This document shows positions 10,901-18,316 of a stretch of DNA of 64,000 nt, in pieces (position 1 is the stretch's first letter; each line of letters starts with the position of its first letter). Below the pieces are notes generated by a model that searched no databases, was not told where the DNA came from, and worked only from the letters and a program-made list of their open reading frames with translations. The position numbers and the translations under genes are program-made. The DNA comes from Meira nashicola (lineage: Eukaryota > Basidiomycota > Exobasidiomycetes > Exobasidiales > Brachybasidiaceae): the NCBI GenBank assembly GCA_001600355.1, contig BCJU01000001.1, positions 4,154,013 through 4,218,012 on the forward strand. Direction: 5' to 3'.

Positions 10901-11103
10901 GCAAGACTGCAGACGCTAATTTCTCCATTCTGTTCTTCACGTACGACAAATGCTTGTAGATAACCTTCTTTGCCATCTGGAATCCAAACCCATTTCTTCG
11001 CTGCAAATTCAGCTGCAGCGGCAGCATCAGCAGCTGCACCTGGACGTGGCAATCCACCTACACGAGATGGACCGGCAAGGTCTCCATTTGTGGCGGTTGC
11101 CAT
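4927..11103 (-). CDS. MYO1: Class II (conventional) myosin heavy chain
   Basis: A complete 2058-aa protein from one uninterrupted 6.2-kb exon. It is the actin-based motor heavy chain of the cytokinetic ring. An SH3-like N-terminal piece ([19 protein letters not shown], about 36-54) is followed by the motor. The motor has a P-loop (GESGAGKT, residues 182-189), switch I ([10 protein letters not shown]), and switch II with the class II relay ([20 protein letters not shown]). It also has the actin-binding and SH1 region ([16 protein letters not shown] and [14 protein letters not shown]). Two IQ-like light-chain sites follow (near [18 protein letters not shown] and [13 protein letters not shown]). 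A heptad-rich coiled coil then runs for about 1100 residues, broken near a Ser/Pro/Gly-rich segment ([20 protein letters not shown]). Loop 1 carries an unusual Ser-rich insertion ([13 protein letters not shown]) just after the P-loop helix. Orthologues are Myo1 of S. cerevisiae and Myo2 of S. pombe. Confidence 0.97.
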   Translation of the reverse strand: [2058 protein letters not shown]

Positions 11104-12195
11104 AATGTATTGCGATACCTTGAAGCAAGATAGAATCGCGATCGCGTAAGAAGTTTAAATCGTTGTGATCTTCCAGACGACGAAGCTTGACGCGTAAAAT
11201 TTCCGATGAATTCACTTGTTGTACAGCTTACGATTCTTCTGATGAAAGCAATTCTTGATCACTTGATCTTATTTCCCCCTTTATTGCTCCGACTCTTACT
11301 TCATATGATGGCGGCAAAAGGATAGGAAGTCAAAGTATGAACAATGAATGCAAAATGCGCGCGTGCCTCTCTCTCTATACAAAAAGTTGATGGCCGATGC
11401 GTGAATGCATGCAGTATGTAATTGAATTGGGTTCAAGTACCTCACTGGTTCATATCAATATGTAAGATCCAATTTACGAAAATAAGGCTAAAGAACGAAT
11501 GTCATCGGCATGCAATAAAGACACTTTCCCATACATAAAGAGGCTGTGGTTACATCTTTTAAGAAAAGATCAACACTTTCCCTCTCTCGAACGGGGTTTT
11601 TATTAAAAAGGTAAAAATGAACAGTTCAAGTGCCGTGTCGCTTTAGCCCCTAAACAAAACAACACGTACTGCATAAGTAACGATCATACCCCTAAATTAA
11701 CGCGTACATCACGAGGGAGATTTGGCTGAGAGGGATTAAATAAGAATTATTCTATATACGGCAAACACGTGATCATGCAACGTCCTCCGTTACTTACTCC
11801 GTCTTTTCGAATAAGACCGGCAAAGTCCGGACATGAGCCGAGAAGCATTCGCGTGAGCCAGACTAAATAAATATTCTCCACGCCTGTAGGGTTGTTGCAT
11901 GCTGCTGCATTATGGCACCTTGACCCTACCTCCGAGGTTGAAAGGGCCAGAAAGGTCAAAGCGCGTGGCATGTACATACATGTTAAAGCGCAATCGGACA
12001 TATACTTTACCGATAAAAAAGGCTCTAAAGGCAGTTTAACTGTATGTTTTAAATAGGAATTAACACTCTTTCACCCTTTCCCCGCCGAATAGATATGATC
12101 GGAGAAAGAAGGAAGTTTGTATGAAGATTGTTTATCAATGAACCCAACATTTATCTTCTCCGCTTTCATCTTATAATCATCATTAATTAGCCAAA
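11104..12195. other. Divergent promoter region between myosin-II and FBP1
   Basis: This 1.09-kb region lies between two diverging genes, so it carries both promoters. It contains a CT-rich tract (CCTCTCTCTCTATAC), a palindromic-looking CATGTACATACATG at 11970-11982, and a CCCCGC motif close to FBP1. A minus-strand open frame of 84 codons (11747-12001) has no recognisable features and I do not call it. No tRNA was supported, although one TGGCTGAG-containing stretch was examined (see rejected items). Confidence 0.5.
12080..12085 (-). promoter_or_regulatory. Candidate carbon-catabolite-repressor (Mig1/CreA-type) site upstream of FBP1
   Basis: The plus strand reads CCCCGC, i.e. GCGGGG on the minus strand, 111 bases before the FBP1 start. 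This fits the SYGGRG consensus of the Mig1/CreA zinc-finger repressors. Gluconeogenic FBP1 is a classic glucose-repressed gene, so the position is sensible. A 6-base match is weak evidence on its own. Confidence 0.3.
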
Positions 12196-13230
12196 ATGTC
12201 TAACCAAACAAAAGAATATACTCCTCCTTCAACGGATTTGATCACATTGACAAGACATGTGCTCAATGATGGTTTCAATTTGGCAAGAAGTAGTGCAGCA
12301 AGTGGTGATTTAACAATTTTATTGGCAAGTTTACAAACAACATGTAAATTTATCGAAAATAATGTTAGAAAAGCAAGTTTGATTAATTTAATCGGTCAAG
12401 CAGGTGCTCAAAACGTTCAAGGAGAAGATCAAAAAAAGTTAGACGTTCTTTCAAACGAAATTATGATTAATGCTCTTCGTGCAAGTGGAAAAGTTGCAGT
12501 TTTAGTTTCAGAAGAAGATGAAGAAGCAATCATTGTTGGAGAAAAACAAGAAGGTAAAACATTTGAAACTGAACGTGGAAAGTATTGCGTCGTTTTCGAT
12601 CCTCTTGATGGATCTTCTAATATCGATGCAGGTGTGAATATCGGTACAATCTTTGGTATTTACCTTGTTCGTGATGGATCAAAAGGTACAATCGAAGATG
12701 TTTTACGACCTGGAAGAGAAATGGTTGCAGCTGGATACTGCATGTACGGTAGTTCGGCAAATTTGGTTTTAACGACTGGAAATGGTGTGAACGGATATAC
12801 ATTAGATAACGGAATCGGAGAATTCATCTTAACACATCCTAACATCACTTTGCCACCTCGCGGAAAGATTTACAGTATCAACGAAGGAAACAGTGCTTAC
12901 TACCACGAACCCGTTCTCAATTATTTGGAAAGCATTAAACATCCAAAAGGTGATCGTAAACCTTATTCTGCACGTTATATCGGTAGTATGGTTGCCGATG
13001 TCCATCGTACGCTATTGTATGGTGGTATTTTCGGTTATCCAGAAGATAAGAAGAGCAAGAGTGGTAAATTACGTCTATTATACGAAGCTTTCCCAATGGC
13101 TTTCTTGACCGAACAAGCTGGTGGTGTAGCAACTACTGGTCGTGGAAGAATTTTAGACGTTCAACCTAAGCAAATTCACGAACGTTGCCCTGTCTTTTTG
13201 GGATCGAAAGAGGATGTTGAAGAACTGTGA
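12196..13230 (+). CDS. FBP1: Fructose-1,6-bisphosphatase
   Basis: A complete 344-aa single-exon gene. It hydrolyses fructose 1,6-bisphosphate to fructose 6-phosphate, the committed cytosolic step of gluconeogenesis. The metal and phosphate site is clear: SEEDEEAI (conserved acidic pair), VVFDPLDGSSNID (DPLDGSS beginning at residue 135), then the substrate-binding ARYIGSMVADVHRTLLYGG and YEAFPMAFLTEQAGG. Length is that of the family. The start AAAATGTC has a good fungal context and gives a normal N-terminus (MSNQTKEYTPPSTDLITLTR). It diverges from myosin-II and converges on SYO1, with 190 bases between stops. Glucose repression is expected from family knowledge. Confidence 0.98.
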   Translation: MSNQTKEYTPPSTDLITLTRHVLNDGFNLARSSAASGDLTILLASLQTTCKFIENNVRKASLINLIGQAGAQNVQGEDQKKLDVLSNEIMINALRASGKVAVLVSEEDEEAIIVGEKQEGKTFETERGKYCVVFDPLDGSSNIDAGVNIGTIFGIYLVRDGSKGTIEDVLRPGREMVAAGYCMYGSSANLVLTTGNGVNGYTLDNGIGEFILTHPNITLPPRGKIYSINEGNSAYYHEPVLNYLESIKHPKGDRKPYSARYIGSMVADVHRTLLYGGIFGYPEDKKSKSGKLRLLYEAFPMAFLTEQAGGVATTGRGRILDVQPKQIHERCPVFLGSKEDVEEL

Positions 13231-13420
13231 GTAGCGTGGGGAAGTGTAGAACGGGCACGAGTGAACGAATAATTGACTGATCTTTTATCTCCACTTCTTT
13301 CTCATACAGCCTATCATTTTACAAATGATCATCTCCTTCCGTCAATCACTCATTCATCTAAGCAATACACACATTCATAGGGTAATACATCATGTTTCAT
13401 TATATGTCAATACAGAGATT

Positions 13421-16228
13421 TTAAATGGCTTTAATAGATTCACGATAGGATAAGAAGCCCATTAGGTTTTCCCAAGCCTCATCCGCTGCGATTCGCAAAC
13501 TTGCTTGTTTTCGTTTATCGATTGAACGAGCGGCAAAACGAATTTCGGCAGAATGACGTTTAAGTCTGCCGTGCAATTTGAGTGATTCATATTGTTGATC
13601 CCAAGGTTTTGTTTCATCGGCAAAAGTGTCGATCAAACCATTCACAGCGATAACCATACCGTCATAACTTGTCCAATCACGCACTTCTAACGATGCAAGA
13701 GTAGCCTGCATACCTTTTTGTGCATTGCGTGGAGGTAAAGCTTCTAATGACCTTTCCAATAAAGTGACAATGTTTGGTAAGTGTGCTTGCCAAATGTGTT
13801 CTTGTCTGCAAAGAGTTGATAATAATCCAAGGCAATGAACACGAACTCCATCTGTACTTGCCCAAGTGGTGGGATCAGAGATGGAAAGCGTTGATTCTCC
13901 TTCTTGAATTGTGGCTTTTGCATCTTGTGTGCTGCCCTTATACGCTGCCATTACACTTTCGATTACGCCATTGCCCGAACCTGCCATGACACAATGTGGA
14001 TCCTGAGCGAATTGAGCTTTGTCTAATAAGAGAACATCTTTTGATTCTGATCCTTCGATACCTTCAAAGCATCTTGTTAAACTCCACATGATACCTAATG
14101 AACTTTCGATGATTCGTTTTCCCTCTACGCATGCTGCACGTACATTCTCATTTGATGCCTGTGAAGCTTCGTCCACTGCTACAATAGGTGAAGCTGCTGC
14201 TCTGCAAGCCATCTCGAACGACCATCGCCATAATCTTCCTGTCAAATCTTTCTGCTCTGTCAGCCATTTCTGAAAACTTGCGATGCGCTTTTTATGAGTT
14301 GCATCTACCGGTTGAGAAGGTGGCGGTTGAGCGTAAGATGCTAAAACGAGGATTGCATTACCCAATACAGAAAGTGCACGAATAGCAATGCCACGTTCAG
14401 TTGTAGCTGAAGTGATATTCTCATTGTTCTCCGTCAGAGCTGCTGAGTTTGAATCAATGTCAAAGGCTAGCTTAGACAGTGGCTCCAGTAAAGAGGCCGA
14501 GAAAGTCTTGGCGATTCGTGTTTGTTGAAATTCAACATTCGTACCATTACTTGCTTGTCCTGCTTCTTCTTCTTCTAATACCATCTCTTCGTCTTCCGCA
14601 TCGTCAGAGCCATCAACATCTTCTACATCCATTTCTTCATCTTCACTGTCTTCTTCATCCACAACAAGGTCGTCTGTTTTGCTAACAGAGGAGGGAGCGA
14701 AAACATTCCATCTTTCACGATCTCCAACAAGTTCAGCTAGCACTTCTAATGCTAGGTTGACATTGCTCGCATCTTCTGTCTTTGTTCCAGTCGATACATA
14801 TTGTAATAAAGTTTGCTGAATAGCTGTCAAACCTACACTTGATTCGTAGTCTGATAGTATTTCGATTTGTCCTGTTGTTGTCTCTACCTTTACAGTTTTC
14901 CTTAATTGTAAAGGCAGTGAAGACTGGATATTGCGCAATGTGGCAAGTGCCAACAGACCTTTAGAGACTAATTGACGACCTTCTGGTTTTATGAGTGCAT
15001 CTGTAGAAGCTCCGAATTGGTGCAAGGCTTCTACCGCAAAAGATAAAGATTGAATATTCTTTTGGCCTTCAACTCTGGTTAATTCTTCTTCATCTATAAT
15101 CACTGCCACCTTTCCTTTTCCTTTAATAGCAGACATTAGTTCAGGTTTACTAATTCCCACCAATGCAGCACATGCATATGCGTTTGAGTCACTCAACGTA
15201 ACGAGCGCATTCAGACAAGTTGTTGATGCTTCTATCCATGCTTTGTCGATCACCTTTTGATCCTTCTTGCCCACATCCACTTTACCACTCGTGGCAGAGT
15301 CGACTGTGCCGTTTGTGTCGCCTCTTTGAAGATTGTTTAAAGACTCGACTCCTCGTCTAGCAGCTTGTGAGAATACTCTACCAAGAACTGCAGCTGATCT
15401 TCCACATTCATCGGCAGCCTGAGGAGACATTTCAGCTAAGCACCAAATAACAGCTGCAATATTGTTCAAGTGACTACATCGGATAGCGGTATAATCATCT
15501 TGAGCAGAAATAGTAGGCGTGCTGTCTTCATTCATACTTTCGTTTTCCGTGCTCCCAATTAGCTTTTCCTCTTTACCTAGTCCTTGTCTCTTGGCTGCAG
15601 CTGCTTCTGCTTTAGCTGCATGTCTTCTTTCTTTTCGATTCATTTCTTCTTTCGGCTTACTCAAAAATGATTGGGCAGCGTTATTTTGTAGACGTCTTTC
15701 AGGGATTGCCTCACTTCCGTTATCTTCTAGCAGACCAAGTGCTCTCGCAACGTTGCAGATCTCTTCTATACATACGTTTATACTATCCTTCGACTCTAAT
15801 GCTTTACGAGCTTTTCCAGCCGCTTCGATGCACAGATTGCGCAAACATCCACTGGCCGCATCTCGAACTTCAATCGGTCTGTCATCGCCATTCCGAAGTT
15901 GCACTAAAATCCTAGAAACAATATCATGCTTTGGAGCCAAAAGCTCGTTTCGCAAAGATTTGGTAGACCAAAATCCGTTGAGTGAGGTGAGCGCCCATAG
16001 AGCATCCTCATGTGAAGAAGAGGAAGCAGAGTTTGGCAAAGGCAAAGCTTTAAGTACCGGTAGTACATCTGTATTTCCATTCTGACCTGTGATAGGTTTG
16101 AGTGTTAGAGGAGCATCCATTTGATCTGTTTTAGCATCTTGATTAGAAGGTCCATCTTTTCTATGAAGAGGATTGTGACGAGATGCTCTAGCCTTCTCAC
16201 GAACGGCATTAAAGCGAGACTTTGGCAT
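13421..16228 (-). CDS. SYO1: Symportin Syo1 (HEATR3 family), Rpl5/Rpl11 co-import adaptor
   Basis: A 935-aa protein if translation starts at the ATG at 16228. The frame remains open to an ATG at 16330, but the extra 34 residues look like untranslated leader. The chosen start gives MPKSRFNAVREKARASRHNP, matching the basic KSR...SRH(N/D)P N-terminus of Syo1. The body is an ARM/HEAT solenoid (for example DALWALTSLNGFWSTKSLRN and EVRDAASGCLRNLCIEA). It is interrupted by a very acidic loop (DEEDSEDEEMDVEDVDGSDD), corresponding to the acidic loop of Syo1. Syo1 escorts Rpl5 and Rpl11 into the nucleus with Kap104 for 5S RNP assembly. It shares a 368-base divergent intergenic region with SHE9. The family assignment rests on motif recognition, without an alignment. 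Confidence 0.85.
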   Translation of the reverse strand: MPKSRFNAVREKARASRHNPLHRKDGPSNQDAKTDQMDAPLTLKPITGQNGNTDVLPVLKALPLPNSASSSSHEDALWALTSLNGFWSTKSLRNELLAPKHDIVSRILVQLRNGDDRPIEVRDAASGCLRNLCIEAAGKARKALESKDSINVCIEEICNVARALGLLEDNGSEAIPERRLQNNAAQSFLSKPKEEMNRKERRHAAKAEAAAAKRQGLGKEEKLIGSTENESMNEDSTPTISAQDDYTAIRCSHLNNIAAVIWCLAEMSPQAADECGRSAAVLGRVFSQAARRGVESLNNLQRGDTNGTVDSATSGKVDVGKKDQKVIDKAWIEASTTCLNALVTLSDSNAYACAALVGISKPELMSAIKGKGKVAVIIDEEELTRVEGQKNIQSLSFAVEALHQFGASTDALIKPEGRQLVSKGLLALATLRNIQSSLPLQLRKTVKVETTTGQIEILSDYESSVGLTAIQQTLLQYVSTGTKTEDASNVNLALEVLAELVGDRERWNVFAPSSVSKTDDLVVDEEDSEDEEMDVEDVDGSDDAEDEEMVLEEEEAGQASNGTNVEFQQTRIAKTFSASLLEPLSKLAFDIDSNSAALTENNENITSATTERGIAIRALSVLGNAILVLASYAQPPPSQPVDATHKKRIASFQKWLTEQKDLTGRLWRWSFEMACRAAASPIVAVDEASQASNENVRAACVEGKRIIESSLGIMWSLTRCFEGIEGSESKDVLLLDKAQFAQDPHCVMAGSGNGVIESVMAAYKGSTQDAKATIQEGESTLSISDPTTWASTDGVRVHCLGLLSTLCRQEHIWQAHLPNIVTLLERSLEALPPRNAQKGMQATLASLEVRDWTSYDGMVIAVNGLIDTFADETKPWDQQYESLKLHGRLKRHSAEIRFAARSIDKRKQASLRIAADEAWENLMGFLSYRESIKAI

Positions 16229-16596
16229 CGTGGCAATAGAATATGTCTCTCCGAAACTACCTTTTGATACCAAGGTCTCTTTCGATGATGGGAGAAGGAG
16301 AAGTGTGTGGTTTATATCAAATCCAATCATTCTTCTTGCTGGTTTGCTAGCACACAGCCTTAGTGCCTAAACTTTTTTTTTTCGTGTAATGCAACCAAAA
16401 AAATTGAAAAAATAAAGAAAAAAATTCTTAGAATGGCTTAAGCGCCGGTCGAAACGCCAGAAGATCCGAAAGCAACACCAAATTGTAACTATACAGTCGT
16501 GTGTGTGTCCGCCTGCAGCTTGAGCCTAATTATTGAACTACGTACAAACAAACATTCTTGGAAACTTATTCTTCCTTTTAGAAGCGGAGATCATCA
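16229..16596. other. Divergent promoter region SYO1/SHE9
   Basis: A 368-base shared upstream region. It contains a T-rich run (ACTTTTTTTTTTCGTG, near 16370-16385) followed by an A-rich stretch with ATTGAAAAAATAAAG, then a CG-richer block. The poly(dA:dT) tract is typical of nucleosome-free fungal promoters. The in-frame ATG at 16330 for SYO1 lies inside this region. No other gene is seen. Confidence 0.45.
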
Positions 16597-17783
16597 ATGA
16601 TAGAGCGAATGCGGATACCGATACGGTTGGCAACCGATGCAAGCTTGCATGGTAATAGAAAGGTCTTTGTGGGATACGGATTGAGAATAGGGACAAGTCT
16701 ACCCGCTTTTGATCACAGAGCATTCCTGCATTCGACATCAATATCCAAACAGGAAGAGAAACCAAGTGAAGATTCAGCAAAACGTAGAGAAGAAGTAGAA
16801 CAAGAAAGAAGGAAAAATGTTATCAGTCAAATACGTGATGTACTTCACAAGAAACGAACAGATTTAGAGCCACGAATAAAGCAACAATTAGAATCACTTG
16901 GAAAACGATGGAATGCTTATTCAGGATATGAAGAAGTATTGGAGGCAAAAGCACAAGTATTAGAATCAGAAGTTGAATTGAAACAGTTACGAGAAGAACA
17001 AAGCCTTTTGCGTCAAGAATATATGAAAGCTGTTAGTAGAAGGGCAGGATCACAACAAACAGTAAATAAGCTCTTACAGAGAAGAGAAGACTGGAGTGAT
17101 GCAGATTTGAATGCATACATGGATCTTGTCAAATCTGAGCATGTAGAAGCAAGAGGTGAACGTGAAGCTACTGAAAGATATGAGTCAATTGGTCAGCGTG
17201 TAAATGCTGCTTGGGATGATGTAGTTCGCAAGACGTTAGAGAGGTATCATCAAGAACAGATTTGGAGTGACCGCGTTCGTGCGGGAAGTACATATGGAAG
17301 CATGATAATTGCTGGCTTAAATGGTGAGTAGATGTAGGACTGCATGTATCCGTATTCTTTCCACTGAATTCTTCTCAAAATCCCTTATGTTTAGTTGCTA
17401 TCTTCATTCTGGCTTTCCTCGTTGTTGAACCTTACAAACGTAAAAAGCTAGCACAAACATTTGAGAGTAGATTATTAGAAGGTGAAGCACTTAATGCACA
17501 GATGTTAGCAGGTGTCGTACAAGATTTTACTCATCACTTGGCAGCATTAGAAGAACGTGGAAGTGAAGCAAATGAATCATTAAAGCTCCTGCTTGCCAAG
17601 GCAGGCGTATCTCTTGAAGAAGATGGACAAAAAGCAGAATCCACACAATCTCCACCACCTGTCATCGTCGGACAATCTCCTCAAACCAGGAATCAAAAGA
17701 GAAGAGATTTAGGCATGGCAGGCGCAGTTGGATTCGCTGTTGGAGCTGGTCTTTTAGCCGCTTTTGGTGCTCTACAAAGCTGA
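16597..17783 (+). CDS. SHE9: She9/Mdm33, mitochondrial inner-membrane morphology protein
   Basis: Two exons, 16597-17323 and 17395-17783, with a 71-nt GTGAGT...TTAG intron at 17324-17394; the spliced product is 371 aa. Splicing is supported because it joins STYGSMIIAGLN to VAIFILAFLVVEPYKRKKL, giving the conserved membrane segment and VEP(W/Y)KRK(R/K)L signature of She9. The N-terminus is basic and Ser/Thr-bearing, consistent with a mitochondrial presequence. Residues about 50-230 are heptad-like coiled coil, with the conserved RREDWSDADLNAYMDLVKSE and RYHQEQIWSDRVRA. A second hydrophobic stretch ends the protein (MAGAVGFAVGAGLLAAFGAL). Family members are two-pass inner-membrane proteins, implicated in mitochondrial fission-like events. 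The shared upstream region links it to SYO1 by position only. Confidence 0.92.
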
Positions 17784-18316
17784 TTGATAGATAATATACA
17801 AAATTGTTGTTCTACATAATCATTTTATACCCTTGCAATACTTACATTATTCTGGACAAACTTCAGTGCCCCCCGCACCCTTTGTTTGTTTTGTGTACCT
17901 TACCAGATGTCATAGCTTCTTCGTGTGAGAGAAGACAGTGCACGTTGTAGACTAGTCTAGGCGAGAGAGCTAGCTCTCCTTCCCCTTGTGGAAAAAGCAG
18001 TGCTTGCGTGCTCACACAATTGCGTCTTATTAAAGGCATCACAAGAGTCTTTTTTTCATTTATTCAAATAGAGTGCGGCGCGCAAGTGCGCACTGTCTCT
18101 TTTGACGGACGTGAGAAGATCATAGCGTTTCCCAAATAGAAGATTGAACATAAAACCTTTCATTTCTTCCGTCAATAAGTCCATAACAAACTATTGTGGG
18201 GTTTCATTTTGTGTGGTCATTGAAGAAACACAAAAAGAAGAAAGATTTAAACTTTCTCATCATAATATAGGAACAAGAAAGACCTTTTTGAAGATAGGCA
18301 ATACGTTACGTTTACA
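17784..18316. other. Intergenic between SHE9 and the GBP2-like gene
   Basis: These 533 bases include the GBP2-like promoter and leader. A perfect 12-nt palindrome lies at 17948-17959. A GC-rich patch with GGCGCGCAAGTGCGCAC lies near 18077-18093. No further gene is supported. Confidence 0.45.
17948..17959. repeat. Perfect 12-nt palindrome TAGACTAGTCTA
   Basis: The sequence equals its own reverse complement. It contains TAGACTAG on both strands, an octamer found in four other intergenic regions of this window. It lies 358 bases upstream of the GBP2-like start. It could be a dimeric factor site; that is inference. Confidence 0.6.

Noticed and set aside
11719..11818. tRNA-like stretch: TTTGGCTGAGAGG followed by a GTCTT-TTCGAAT-AAGAC stem-loop
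   Set aside because: The loop fits a T-loop, but the flanking bases do not form an acceptor stem, the 53-61 pair is not G-C, and no anticodon arm can be drawn.
11747..12001. Minus-strand 84-codon frame in the myosin/FBP1 promoter region
   Set aside because: Cys/Met-scattered composition, no domain, and it lies where two promoters are expected.
16229..16330. N-terminal extension of Syo1 from the ATG at 16330
   Set aside because: The 34 extra residues look like translated leader; the internal Met gives the conserved KSR...SRHNP start.
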